64,000 nucleotides of DNA from positions 372,001 through 436,000 of the forward strand of contig NBBA01000014.1 in assembly GCA_002794785.1 (NCBI GenBank), given 5' to 3'. The translations under genes were made by a program, and so were the position numbers. This DNA comes from Coniferiporia sulphurascens. Lineage: Eukaryota; Basidiomycota; Agaricomycetes; Hymenochaetales; Hymenochaetaceae. The notes below the pieces were generated by a model. It ran no database searches and was not told the DNA's origin. It saw only the letters and a list, made by a program, of their open reading frames with translations. Every line of letters begins with the position of its first letter. Within the stretch, counting starts at the first letter, position 1. This document shows positions 1 through 11,353 of this stretch, piece after piece.

Positions 1-443
1 TACTTTGCTTCCGTAAGGCCTCATTTCGTAGAGGACGGCCAAAGACTAACCTTCTTTGCAAGTGCTTCACGAATTTGGCGAAGAATATCGCCTCTACGAG
101 GGGCTGGTACGCTTCGGAGTCCCGCGTATGCTTCCCGAGACTTCTCAAGGGCAGTTTGCATCTCCTTTGGACTCGCCTGAACTCGACGTCAGTTCCTAGC
201 GCATGCGACAAGCCCCGGCACAAGTAGACGCACCGACCGGACACGCGCAAGGATTTCGCCCGTCGCAGGGCATATGCTCTCAATTACATCCCCGCTGCCA
301 ACCCATGAACCATCATACACACCAGGCAGTTCCGTGCCGCTCGCTGTAGGGATATTGAGTGCAGATAGGACAGCTCCTGCACGGCTTGAGAGAGCTCTTG
401 AAAGGTGAGAAATCCTTTTTTGTCTGTACGCCCGGGTGAGCAT
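1..443 (-). CDS. ALDH7-type aldehyde dehydrogenase, 5' end only
   Basis: This is the N-terminal part of an NAD-dependent aldehyde dehydrogenase of the ALDH7 (antiquitin, alpha-aminoadipic semialdehyde dehydrogenase) type, an enzyme class that oxidises aldehydes to acids. Exon 1 starts at the ATG at 443 and carries a short basic leader, then the family-like stretch PGVYDGSWVGSG and CPATGEILARV. A 57-bp intron (177-233, donor GTGCGT, acceptor CAG) joins it to SASPKEMQTALEKSREAY and RRGDILRQIREALAKK, which match the first helices of the family. A second donor (GTTAGT) lies near position 53, and the rest of the gene, including the catalytic Cys and Glu, is beyond the left edge. The start is chosen as the only in-frame ATG; a further upstream exon is possible. 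The basic leader could be a mitochondrial presequence, which is inference. Whether the whole gene is intact cannot be seen. Confidence 0.75.
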
Positions 444-827
444 TTTGACCTTGGGCTTACAAGGAGGAAGTAGTGTCGAGTAACAAGTTGAACTACGTTG
501 CTTGCGGCGGATAAGGTCCGTCGCGTGCTCACTACGCGTCAGTCACGGGACCAATGACGACCCAGCGATGCTCGATTACATAAGATCGTCTATTTTGCTT
601 ATGAAAGCTACAAAAGAAGTGTTTTCTTCAACTTGAAAATGTTGACAACAAATCTGGTGCATGATGTATTCAACTTTATTAAAATACAAGAGAGGGGATA
701 TATACGATGCTAATAGTGTTTCTCCGGGTTCAGCTAACATTAGGAAGTTCCGTCATCGTGATCTTTGGAACCGAAATTTGAAATACATATCATAAATATT
801 ATGACAGCGACGGATGGGGTGAAATAA

Positions 828-3289
828 TCAAGACGCTGTCACAGGAGGATCATTGGCCGAGTCAACAGCTTGCTGTATAACAAGCGCAGTCTTCTCAGAG
901 CGTGGGGTAACCCTGCACTGGAATGGTTTGGGGTGCCTAAGGATGAAACGCGAATGCACATAGCACGAACAAATACTACTTAGCGAGTTCCACTAAGGGG
1001 TAAATGACTGGAAACACTACCTCACAAATGTCGCCGTGTACTCCAAAGCAGGCGTTATCGGGACACCGTTCGCGTCGAGTGCTCTTTCAATGTTGAAAGC
1101 TGCTAAAACTGATGCGACAGTGATGAAGATCTGTGTGCAGAAGTGTCTCAAGTGAGCAGACATCTGCTCCGCCGATGCTCTGCATGTTTCACTTACCGAA
1201 ATATCTGCAAAATATCTACCCGGACAGATCCTGTTTTCCTATTAGATCGGGAAATTTGATCCTTGCAAGAAAGCGACTTACCGACGGCCGAACCCGAATG
1301 CGACCTTGCGGACATCCATTGGCGCCTTTCCATCTTTGGTTGGCAGCCAGCGCTCAGGCATGAACTTTTCCGGCTGAGGATACTCTAGTGGATCCCTCAG
1401 CATTGCCCTTTTCCGCAGTCAGTCCTGCATTCTCGTGTCGAGATAACAAGCGCCACAGACTATCCGTTACGCACCAAATATTTGGAATAATCATGGTTCC
1501 TGCCGGAATGGAGTAGCCCTTGTACACGTCGTCGTCCGTGACATAGTGGGGGATACCTAAGTTGTCAAATCACAATTCTGGGAGTAAGCATCTGCCCCAA
1601 AGAGAGTACACTAGTGGCATGCTTGCCTAAAGGACCCACGGGCTGCCATCTTGTCAAGAGGCGTGTCAGTAACCTTTGGGATGTCATAGTCGTTAAGCCC
1701 ATACCTCGATAATTCGTTACATACAGCCTCAATATACGGCAAATTTGGCCTATCCTGCATAGTTGGAAGGTTCTCCTTACCGATAACACTATCCAATTCT
1801 TCTTGTGCACGACGCTGAGTATCAGGATATAGGATCATCGCCAGATATAATGTGTTTAGTGTAGACACAGTCTTCCGTGATACCAAAAACAACCATGTGA
1901 GTATAAGGCGGACGTACGCATTAGCATTATCAACTAGAATCACAAGGACGGCGTGGAACTTACCGTGTCCGTGCCAGCTAAAACATTGGCTGTAAACCAG
2001 GGGTGATTACAAGGTGGAAAGAACCGGCGACTAACCGATATTCACGATAGCAGTCGACCTGGCAATTATGTCTTCGTCTGTGATGTCCCCGTTTTCAGTA
2101 GAATGTGCTTCCATGAGTTTACTTGTCATCGAGGGGAACGCCGATCCGTTATACTGAGTTCATTTAGCCCGTCAATTAGGCGTAGAATAAGAGTTTCAAG
2201 ACTCACGATTCTCTTCTTCGTCATATCATGAGCTCTGTATATAATCGCTTCCGTGAATTCTCTCCCTTCTTTGATAATTCTATGGAACGCAGTTCCCGGA
2301 AACCATTCGGGGAGATAGCGTACTGAAATAGGTCACCAGTCAGTCGAATATGCTTCCTAGAGTGTCATGGGGCACACAGCCGATGAAGGAGTCATATAGT
2401 ACGATACTCACTCCACGGAAATACGTTGAGTAGGACAAGCTTTTCAGCCTCTATTCCGGACCTCATTCCTCTGTCAGCAAAGTCCATGTAAGGGTCGTTG
2501 TCCTCCAAGACTTGGAAAACACGTTAAGTTCCTCGCCTCTACATATTGATCGATAGACCTGCCTTTATACCCATAAGCTATCATCATAATAGCCTCCCCC
2601 ACTGCACTGATTGGATAATGTCACAAATAAATAAAAAAGAAATGCTTTTATATGCATGCTTACCGCCTTGTAAGGTCCCGGAAATCGCTCTCCCTTCAAG
2701 CAAACCCGACAAGAGTCGATGTGTGACTTGAGTCTGTAGCCTATGGTGGTCAAGCGCGACTGATTGTCCAAAGAAACGCTGTGTCATTTGGCGGGACTTC
2801 CGGCGCTCATCACAGTACGGCATCATGGTTGGCATCCGATCCCATCCCGAACTACGAATGGTTAGCTTCGGCAGACGGTTCAGAAGGCAGGCAACGCACA
2901 GTTCGAACACAATATTGTGCGACCTTGACGAATAGTTATGGCTGCGCTTTTCGAAAAGATCGAACGCAGCTTCGTAGGAGTTTAGTAGGATAAATTTCTT
3001 TCCCAGGGTTTCGAAGAAGACCACGTCGCCTGAAGTGAAATGGAGTCATATACGGCTTCAGGGGCAGCTTTTTTAGATAGCTAACCATACAGCTTTTTCC
3101 ATCCTCTGGCCTTCTCCAGATCACCTGCGTTGGGTATGTCCAAGATGTTCCCAACCAAAGGAAGCCCTTTGGTCCTGGCGGATAGGGAAGCCCACCGGAC
3201 CCCCGTCTGCGCCAGAAAGAATACAGCCAGGATCCCGTGCTGTAGATGGCACAAAAGAGGACCGCGACCTTAAGTACAAGCACGAGCAT
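828..3289 (-). pseudogene. Cytochrome P450 copy A (OrdA-like), two frameshifts
   Basis: All 15 exons of an OrdA-like microsomal P450 can be traced. They run from an N-terminal membrane anchor (ATG at 3289) and a YPPGPKG hinge to a C-terminus at 828 ending in VTAS. Functional residues are still present: I-helix AGTDT (about 1970), K-helix ELSR, PERWLP, and the haem signature FGFGRR joined to ICPGRYF across an intron. Two lesions break it. Near 3160-3170, just after the PPGPKG hinge, one base is missing relative to copies D and E, so the next 25 codons are out of frame. In exon 3 near 2685-2700 another indel displaces the sequence before its donor. Introns 4 and 10 use GC donors. The copy is most like D and E but is not in their duplicated block. 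It lies 385 bp behind the aldehyde dehydrogenase start, on the same strand. It is called a recent pseudogene because the other exons remain open. Confidence 0.85.
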
Positions 3290-3384
3290 CCCGTAGAGAC
3301 CAGGGTTATGCGATAAAACGGCGATGAGAGACACTAGACTGTCGTGAGGGAGATGGATGGTCAAGGAAGAACAGGCTTATCGGA

Positions 3385-3394
3385 TATATATATA
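3385..3394 (-). promoter_or_regulatory. TATA box of P450 copy A
   Basis: A TATATATATA run lies about 95 bp upstream of the predicted ATG of copy A. All seven full-length P450 copies have a similar box 40-125 bp before their start, which supports a promoter role. Confidence 0.5.
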
Positions 3395-4526
3395 CAGGGG
3401 TATTATGGACGGGTACCGATAGAATGGACATCTTCAGACGACAGCCCATAACGTCATGGCAATACTTAGCACTGTCAAATGGAGCGGAACCTGATGGGTG
3501 GGGTAAAGGCGATATGATATGAGAGATGTATCTAAAGTAAGCCAAAGTGGCGAATGTCGGCAGATTTGGGGAGGAAAGCAACATGCCGAAAATCTTAAGG
3601 GACAGTACCAGATTACCAAAGTGCAACAGATCGTGGTTGGAATGTATCAGCCCTGGGATGACGGCATACGTGTGGATGTGCACTCTTTTAGGATTGCATA
3701 GGTCTGAATTTGTGTGCAGTGTAAATGATAATGCTTTTCAGACCATGTGGCGCTACTGTATCGTTTCACCATTTCCATAGAACGGCTAAGCTCAGGCTTG
3801 TTGCAGGTGCTAGTCAGATATGGTCAGTCGGCAACTTTCCTGTCCATTCTAGCAAGGCGAATAAGTTGATGTATCCATCGGAGAATGTGGTGGCGATCAT
3901 GGACGTACGTTTTCACAAAGACAAATCCGGAAAGAGGTGCGATCTTCGCCTACTGAAGCGGAGCTTTAAAAATTTCAATCTTCCGTACTTCCCCTCTTTA
4001 TATAAGTCCACTATTGTCTACTAGGCACGTTGATATACAAGCATTTATATTCATATATGGTTGTCCGGAGTTAGTATGCATCTTTCTCTGAATGCGCCCG
4101 CCAGCCTGGCGCCGGAAACGATATATGCCACAGGATTACTTAAAATTTGATTGTCGGCCCCACCACAATATACGAAATTACGAGACTCAAATTGCTTCCG
4201 GTAAATATGTTCCCAAAGTAAATACACTGCCAATGAGAAAGTGCACGATACGCAAGCTGGCCGCAGTCCGGAAAAACGGCCCCTCGAAGAACCAATATTG
4301 TCGAAAAACAGATGAAACAATGTATTTCGTTACAAATATATGCAATTTTCTGTAGGCCGAGTCTAAATGTGTACCCCAGGACAGATTTTGGGATAGTGAT
4401 CGCCTCATAGTGTTAGTACTAGTCACGGTGGTGCATACAACATGACATGCGCAGAAAACCACACAAAATACACGAACACAAGGAGTGTTGTGTGCCCCGC
4501 AGGGATGCAGAGATACCTGCGCCGTG

Positions 4527-4690
4527 TAGTGTGGCTAAGGTTCGGTTCCGGACCGCTCCGAACGCGGTTCGGTATCAGGTTCACTGCCCCAGGCCGAACC
4601 GGACCGCAAGTTTGGCTCGGCGTTTGGGAACTTCCAGATGTTCGAAAGCGAACCCGAGTCGAACAGTTCCCACATGATTACGTTCACTGT
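4527..4690. repeat. Fragment of TTCGG-motif inverted-repeat element
   Basis: The segment opens with TAGTGTGGCTAAGGTTCGG, nearly identical to the left end of the complete element at 11354. It continues with many copies of TTCGG/CCGAA in both orientations. The far end is missing, so this is a truncated copy. It lies between two near-identical 17-mers (CCCGCAGGGATGCAG plus flank, at about 4495 and 4697), which suggests it landed inside another repeat. It carries no coding capacity. Confidence 0.55.
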
Positions 4691-4907
4691 CGTGCGTCCC
4701 GCAGGGATGCAGGGATCCCGCGGGAATTGGCAAAATCCCTGACGCTGTGGGAAAAAATTCCCTCATGATAGCCTGATTTAGAAACTTAGGTCATCTTTGC
4801 ACACGCTTTACGTGTAATGTCCAGAATGGGAACCTCGTTTGTGGTTGCCACGTCCCCTTCCCATATTGGGAATCCCTGCCCGGCTAGACAATCCCGAAGG
4901 GATGCAC
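4691..4907. repeat. GGGATCCC-motif inverted-repeat element
   Basis: This is a short non-coding element whose two ends are imperfect inverted copies. GCAGGGATCCCGCGGGAA near 4702 faces its reverse form in GGGAATCCCTGC near 4869. GGGAT and ATCCC recur about eight times in both orientations, and the middle is unrelated. It looks like a non-autonomous DNA transposon. No clear target duplication could be assigned. The rest of the 3.4-5.1 kb interval shows nothing recognisable. Confidence 0.45.
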
Positions 4908-5169
4908 AAGCAGCAGAACACTGGTTGGCACCATTAATACTTTCTTCAAGGATGTCCAAATGATGGAATTAAGCCCGTTCTCGGTCACTATTGCAATATA
5001 GCATGTACATACAAAAGATACAATCGATGCCTATTCACATAGTACTATGATAGTAGTGGCAGCCCCAACACTAAGCCTGTCATTTACACTGTACTTTCTT
5101 CCGGTTCCACTTTTTCCTCAATAAGGAGATCATGACCAAACATCGTCCTCCTGTGGCCTAGAAAAACGG

Positions 5170-7555
5170 TTACCATTTGGCAGAATCCACTGCCTGCTGA
5201 ATAACAAGCTCAATTTTGTCGGAGCGCGGAGTGATTTTGCTTTGAAACGGCTTAGGGTGACTAAGTGGAACGAACACACGTTGTGTAGCATTAAAATTTA
5301 GCAGGATCCCTTGTACAGAGAAACTTAAATCAATAGTGTACGCACCTGATGAAGCTCGGTGTGTACTCTACGACAGGCGTGATCGGAGAACCGTCGGCAT
5401 CGAGGGCCTTCTCGATGTTGAAGGCTGCTAGAATCGATGCAATGGCGATGAAAATCTGCGAAAACAATGACGCACTTTAGTATAAACATTCGACCCTCTG
5501 CTGCGACATATTTACAGTGTTATCCGCAAAATGTCTTCCCGGACAAATTCTGTTTTATTCGGATAGATCATTTCAGTGGCCGGGGTCATACTCAGGCATA
5601 AGAACGCACCGTCGGCCAAATCCGAATGCTGTCTTACGGACATCCATCGGCTCCTTTTCACCGTCTGATGGCAGCCAGCGTTCGGGAATGAACTTTTCCG
5701 GCTCAGGATACTCCTTTGGGTCTCTTTGCATAGCCCTTGACAGATATCAGCCACAAGTCTCTCACTGTGATATCTGCAGCATACCAAACATTTGGAAGCA
5801 TTGTCGTCCCGGCTGGGATGAAGTACCCGTTGTACACGTCATCTTCCGTTGCACAATGAGCCACACCTCGATTGTAGGACGTTGAGTCGCATTGCCTTTA
5901 GATTGCGGACATATATTGACATACTTAGGGGTGTCACGGGCTGCCATCTTTTGAACGCGAGGAAAATTCGCCAAAGTTTATTTGACACAACTAGTATAAT
6001 TGACAACGAACCTCAAGGACTCGCTGCATATAGCAATAATATACGGCAAGTTTGGCCTGTCTTCCATGGTCGGAAGATTGTCCTTGCCGATCACTCGATC
6101 AAGTTCTTCTTGAGCACGACGCTGAACATCAGGATATAGGACCATAGCCAGGCAGAATGTGCTCAAAGTCGACACTGTCTTTACGGGAAGAAGGTTAATA
6201 TGCACATGAGCAAGGCTATCCTACCATTAGTGTAGTTACCGTGTCTGCACCAGCTGCGAAGATGAAGGTAAGGCACAAATGCGTATAGAATATAATGAGT
6301 TTGTCAAACCAATATATGCGATGGAAGTTGACGTAACAATAATTTCTTCGTCGACAATATTTCCATCATCAGTGGAATTGGCCTCTATGAGCTTGCTGGT
6401 CATCGAAGGTTCAGCGGACCCTTCATACTGGGGGAGTCTAGTTAGTTATCGGAAGCAGCCTACGCGAACTTCTTACAATCTTTGTTTTCGTCATCTCATG
6501 AGGCTCATACATCACGGCCTGGGAGAGTATTCGGCTCTCCTTGATGAGCTCGTGACTAGTTCCGGGAAACCATCCGGGGAGATAGCGCACTGAAATAGGT
6601 ACATCAGACATTTGCAAATAAAAATGATTTGTAGATATTCCCATGCTTACACCACGGAAGGACGTTGATGAGGAAAAATTGTTCCCCTTCCGCTAAGCTC
6701 CGAACAGTCTTGTCGGCAAGTTCTATATAAGGGTCATTACGGTCCAAAACTGAAAGAATAGATAAGCTAGAGCTGCCGGTAGCCAGGCATGCCATGGTGA
6801 GGCCTGCCTTTGTGTCCATAAGCAATCATCATTATGGCTTCTCCTGAAGCTCTGGATGTGATGTGAAATCAGCACATCATCTAGAATTGAAGTTTTCAGT
6901 CCTTACTGTCTTGCGAGTTCACTGAAGGATTCTGATCCTTTAAGTAAACCAATAAGAAGACGGTGGGTGACCTGTGTTTGCAGTTCGTAGAAATCGGTGA
7001 CGGATGGCTGTCCGAAGAAGTGGTGCACCATCTGGCGTGACTTCCGATGGACATCGCCATATGGAAGGATGGCCATTAGACGACACATTCCTCCACTGAA
7101 GATGGGATAATGCGATCTTTAGAACCAGCTTAGAGAAGAAAAGCGTCAAAGTTTGCGCACAGTTCGAAAACGGTGTTCTGAGGCCTTGACGAGTAGTTGT
7201 GTCCGCGCTTCTCGAAGAGTTCGTATGCGGCGTCGTACGTGTTTACGAGGAGATATGACTTGTCCAGCGCCTTGAAGAAAGTAAGAGGGCCTAAGTGTGA
7301 CAGAATTGAGCACGTCGGTTGACCTCAGTGACTGTTCAACTCGATCTAACCGTATTGCTCAGCCCATTCACGAGCCTCTTCCAGATTACCCACATCAGGC
7401 ATATTGAGGATGTTCCCGACCAGTGTCAAACCTTTCGGCCCTGGTGGGTAAGGTAGCCTGCCAAGTTTCCCTCTTTGACGCGATGCCAGTAGCCGGGAGT
7501 ACAAATAGTAAGAAGTAAACGCAAAAGCTGCGATATCGAGTACGAGCACAAACAT
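5170..7555 (-). CDS. Cytochrome P450 copy B (OrdA-like), apparently intact
   Basis: This is a haem-thiolate monooxygenase, predicted to sit in the ER membrane and insert oxygen into a small hydrophobic substrate using electrons from NADPH-P450 reductase; the substrate is unknown. Fifteen exons join in frame from MFVLVLDIAAFAFTS (membrane anchor) to a C-terminus ending AKW and TAA at 5170. Visible motifs are the hinge PYPPGPKG, an AGADT oxygen-binding I-helix in a tiny exon near 6245, K-helix ESLR, PERWLP, and FGFGRR joined to ICPGRHFADN with the haem-ligand cysteine. Intron 4 has a GC donor (AAAG then GCAGG), shared with A and C. The usual GGWDR that opens exon 3 reads GGMCR, so one conserved tryptophan is lost. 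About 510 residues is normal for the family. It is the closest paralogue of copy C, and the similarity extends about 1 kb upstream. Confidence 0.85.
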
Positions 7556-7595
7556 TGCTGTCGAGTGCCAAGATTCAAAGACCCAGTGTGTACAG

Positions 7596-7602
7596 CTATA
7601 TA
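7596..7602 (-). promoter_or_regulatory. TATA box of P450 copy B
   Basis: TATATAG on the minus strand lies about 41 bp before the ATG. The same box at the same distance is present in copy C (19814-19820). Confidence 0.5.
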
Positions 7603-7936
7603 GCGAGCATACCTAGAATCCGAGAAGCCCGAATCTTCGCATGACATGTGGACAAGCAAGCCAACTTCGTGTCGAAATCGATGTAATGGAAGGTATGGGT
7701 GAGAGGACAGATAGTCCAACAGGGAAATATTGCATTATTCCAATTCAATGTATAAAGAGCCCGACACGATGGCGCGATGTATTTTGAACGGGTCGGTACT
7801 CTGCAGCTCAGGGGCAGGAAGTGTCCGTCTTCTCGCAGGCAGCACGATATGCCTAATAGAAATCCGCTGGAGATCATATTTGCTGGTGCCAGACATTTGA
7901 TTGTTTACCCTGTTAAATGGTCAGTCAAATCTAGTC

Positions 7937-8287
7937 TCATTTAGAAGACACCATATTGCTGCCTAATAGATTTCTTTTGACTTTGATCTTGATTTCTACC
8001 GTACCTCCCTCAGCCCAATCCAAGCAAGCGGGAACTTTGCCAAGTTTATATAAGCTTGCCAGTCTTCCTCTGCTTGCAACGTGCATAAGAGAAAGTTTCG
8101 TATCATTACTGGAGCGTGACCTACGAACCTTGAGCATGCTAAAGGTAGTACTGATTGACTCGGAAGCTTGAGCCACAACGATATTTTCAGCACCGGATCC
8201 AAGAAAGAGATAGAAAGTAGACGAACCATGCGGGGACTTCGCTTCTGGAAAGTAGTTCCACAGACTGATACAGCCATTTATATCCAT
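7937..8287 (-). CDS. Unidentified open frame, kept in both B and C blocks
   Basis: This is a 116-codon open frame upstream of P450 copy B. Its counterpart in block C (20155-20445) ends at the same TGA and differs by an in-frame 6-base indel. Shared segments include SSTFYLFLGSGAE, ISTTFS and KVPACL. I recognise no domain. Amino-acid differences are frequent, so the conserved frame may simply reflect recent duplication rather than selection. It could be the last exon of a gene whose earlier exons lie in the 8360-8625 repeat, or non-coding upstream DNA of the P450. Confidence 0.2.
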   Translation of the reverse strand: MDINGCISLWNYFPEAKSPHGSSTFYLFLGSGAENIVVAQASESISTTFSMLKVRRSRSSNDTKLSLMHVASRGRLASLYKLGKVPACLDWAEGGTVEIKIKVKRNLLGSNMVSSK

Positions 8288-8359
8288 ACATCTTCTCTTT
8301 CTTTCCTTCTAGCTTATTGCTCGCTTCGTCTTCTCCAGCAGGAGCTCCGCTGCATGCCT

Positions 8360-8632
8360 CCGAGTCAGTAGGTTCTGGGTCCGAGTCGCTCCTGTTCCAC
8401 TTGACGCACTTGGCGCATCCGAGCCCGGGTCGCGTCCGAAGTCAACATACGAGTTTTCTTTGTTGACTTTAGCAAGCAAAGGTCCAGAGAGACTCTAAGA
8501 GTGCAAAGAAGCAAATGGGAGACTTCCTTTTGCAAGCGAGTTGAAGCGACGTGTGTTTGTACAGTACTTAGAAAGGCAATTTCCTTTTCCGTACCTGGAA
8601 TTGTAACTTCTGGCCACGCTCGTCGACCTAAG
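8360..8632. repeat. Segment present three times in the window
   Basis: About 270 bp shared with 20575-20838 and, more diverged, with 25850-26035. The common core contains CACTTGACGCA and GCGCATCCGAGCC. On the minus strand it can be read as a basic stretch containing TRARMRQ(V/M)RQV in the first two copies, but no protein family is recognised. The third copy begins exactly where the NADH dehydrogenase exon relic of block D ends. From 8633 to 8818 nothing else is seen. Confidence 0.5.
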
Positions 8633-8829
8633 ACAGTAGGACCTCCCACAATGGAGCATCCTCATAATGAATATCCTCTCATAATGGGTAGTCTAAGGCT
8701 CCCACCGAGCTGGTAGTCAGGAATTCCCTATAAGATAATGAATAAAATTGATAAAGCATAATGAATACCAAATTTAGATTTTCTAGCAGGGATATAGTTA
8801 TTAGATTACACTTGTTTGATCGTAGCCAT

Positions 8830-11198
8830 TTTTTTTTTTAAATGCATTTCTATAGCACGTCATGACTATCTAGTACAAAATACGCTCCAGGGGCCTTTAG
8901 GCCCCTGTATTGTGTGAGATGGTAGATGGAATAGAGGGTAAACTAATAAGTTGATGCCAGAAGCAGAGATGGGAATGCGAATACGCATGTATGAGGAAGG
9001 ACATCATCCGCCTAGTTGCCAATGGCAAAACCAGATGCGGATATGGAGATGATAGTGGGGCCACCTGGGTCGAAGACGAGGATGGGATCTGCCTCAAAGG
9101 TGGGAGAGGTAGCCAAGAATTTGGCTAAGATGGGGAGTCTGTCTCTTGAGTACCATTGGTCTTCAGTGGAGGGGATAGGAGTGGTCCACGTGGCTTTTCA
9201 TGCTGCGAGGGTGGAAGGGCAGGACAGCAGGAGATGAGCCCGCATCTCAGGGACTTTGCAGGACGGGCAAAGGGGGTCACATCCCGGAATGCGACCATAG
9301 TACACGCCAAAGCCAGCGTGTCCTAGGAGGGTCCAGAAAACCTTGCACTGAGTGTGGCAACCAAGTTTGGTATTCTGCATGAGGGCAGTCGGCTTAGTAG
9401 AGGGAGTCATAGTAACACCCATAGAATGGGCGTCTGATGAACCTTGATGGAGGCGACAGGCAGTGGCCCAGTCGTTTTTCCATTTTAAAAGCGCCGAAGA
9501 GGAGGCAGCTTCCTGAAGGAAGCGGATCGTAGGAGGGAACGGGGTGGTTCCTGGGGGGGGATGGTCGGCAATACCAGTAGCGAGAATGTTGGCAAAGTCG
9601 TTTCCTTCGACGTCCGAGTGACCTGGAACCCAATGTAGGAAGAAGTGCACATTGGGAAGGTGCTTAGTGGCGACTTTAAGATAATGTCGGATGAGGATGG
9701 CAATGTTGACACCAGGTGCCTGGTGAGGGTCAGCGAGGAGGTTGAGGGTGACCTTGCAGTCGGTGAATATCTCCACTTTGGTGACAGCAGTGGGGATGGG
9801 TTGAGAGTGAGCCAGAAGCCAGGCGGTGTCGGCTAGTGCAGCGAGTTCACAGTCTGTAGCATGGACCTGGGAACCTAGGAAGGTTTTGTGTGTGAGGATG
9901 GATTCCCCACAATAGAACCAGACACTGGCAGCACTGCCAGAGTATGAGGCGGGAGATGAGCCTTTGCGAGACCCATCGGTGTAAATAAGAATGTGGGATG
10001 GGTCTGAGTGCAGTCGGTCGATAAGACCCTTATGTGACTGGGTGAGGGCGTCCCATGCTTCTTGAGAGTGATCAATAGCCTGGTCGATGTAAACGCGCCG
10101 CAGAGGCGGGAGAGCGATCCAAGGAGGGCGAGTATATTGGGGAACTCGTTCGCAACCTGGGGGAACCCTGGAAACGAAGGAGGAAGTAATAGTGCCCTTC
10201 CGTGGGGTACGGAGGGGTGAGAGGGTGTGGGTGGTGGTGAGGTACCTAATGGCCGCCTGTGATTTGGTGCGCTCTAGTCGGAGGGGAATGGGGAGAATGG
10301 ATGCAAGGACTTTGGAGGGTCCATGGGGTGATGTCCGCCAGGACCCGAGGATCTGGCGGCATGCCGCAGATTGCACGAGAGTCATTTTGTCACATTTACC
10401 CTTCTGGCGAATGCCGGTGTACCACAGGGGTGAACCCCAAGTGAGTACAGGCAGGATGCACCCAATGTAGAGTCGACGTAAGTGGAGCAGGGAGAGACCG
10501 CGTAATGTATTGCCGAGGAGTTCCAAGGCACGTAGGGAGGACATGGCTTTGAGGCACATGCGTTCTATGTGGACTGTAAACAAAAGCTGTGTGTCGAAAA
10601 AAATTCCGAGCCACCTGAAAGGGTGTGACGGAACAATGCAAAGGGGAAGTTGTCCCAAGCGTGGCAGATGAATAGGGTGAAGAAGGGAGTCTTCATGGAG
10701 GGCATGTTGATGGGTCCAGTGGATGAGTTCTGATTTGTCGTCATCCAGTGAGAGCCCGAGTGTACGGCATGCTGTGGAGAAGGAGGTGTAGGCCTGCTCG
10801 AGTCACGCCACATTAGTGGCAATGGAAGGTGAGGAGGTGGTGAGGAGATGGTCGTTGACATATGTGCGCACGAAGACCAATGGGTCTGACACCTGGAGGG
10901 AGGTGAGGAGGCTTGTTGCAAAGAGTGCCAACAGAATGGGGGAGATGGGAGAGCCTTGGGGAACCCCAATATTGGGGATAGGAGCAAGCGTGTTGGTAAA
11001 GCCGTCAAAAGACAGCGCGACCTGGTGCTCCGATACGAAAGACAAAACCCAAGAGCGGAGGAGGGGGGGGAAGCCCAGTTCAGAGAGGACCACAAGGAGA
11101 CGAGGGTGCTGGACGGAGGGAAAGAAACCCGCTACATCCACTGCAAGTGCGGTGGTAATGTGGTGTTTTGCCCATGCCGTCTCAATCTCATTGACTTA
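8830..11198 (-). mobile_element. 5'-truncated LINE (non-LTR retrotransposon) with target duplication
   Basis: A 2.37-kb LINE lies on the minus strand. Its 3' end is an 11-base poly(A), seen as T at 8829-8839. Its 5' end is cut within the reverse transcriptase domain at 11198. An 11-bp target duplication, ATCGTAGCCAT, flanks it at 8819-8829 and 11199-11209, the mark of target-primed reverse transcription with 5' truncation. The encoded RT-RNase H order fits LINEs of the I/Tad type. Its base composition is more GC-rich than the surrounding intergenic DNA. Confidence 0.9.
9012..11198 (-). pseudogene. LINE ORF2 remnant: reverse transcriptase, RNase H, C-terminal zinc motif
   Basis: One frame runs from the truncation to a TAG at 9012. 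RT block A (VDVAGFFPSV, first catalytic Asp), block B (GVPQGSPISP) and block C are present, but block C reads YVNDH instead of the catalytic YVDDH. RNase H follows near 9950-9600 with its acidic residues: IYTDGS, DCELAAL, FTDCK and WVPGHSDVEGND. A cysteine-rich C-terminus (CPSCKVPEMRAHLLLSC) comes next. Two in-frame stops, at about 10804 and 9199, are both TGA at positions where CGA arginine is likely. There are no frameshifts. The element is dead because of the YVND change, the stops and the missing 5' half. Confidence 0.85.
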
Positions 11199-11353
11199 AT
11201 CGTAGCCATATCCCAAATATAAAATATTTATTGGCTTTGTAATACAGTATCTACTTACTCTCTTCTTAGCAATTTACCAAGAAAATTATTATTATATAAT
11301 AGAACCCATAACAGATATTTTCCCTTTCCACTGACCCCCTTTCATTATGGGAG

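Larger units (their letters stand above)
5100..8632. repeat. Duplicated block B (pairs with 17309-20838)
   Basis: The whole interval, from just 3' of P450 copy B to about 1.1 kb upstream of it, is repeated at 17309-20838 with P450 copy C, in the same order and orientation. Colinearity includes introns, intergenic DNA and an upstream open frame. It breaks at 8632/20838, just after a shared CTCGTCGA(C/T)CTAA. The duplicated unit was therefore about 3.5 kb of genomic DNA, not a retrocopy. Confidence 0.85.

Noticed and set aside
9200..11222. Open frames on the plus strand opposite the LINE
   Set aside because: They are antisense shadows of the GC-rich RT-RNase H frame, which has clear catalytic motifs on the minus strand.
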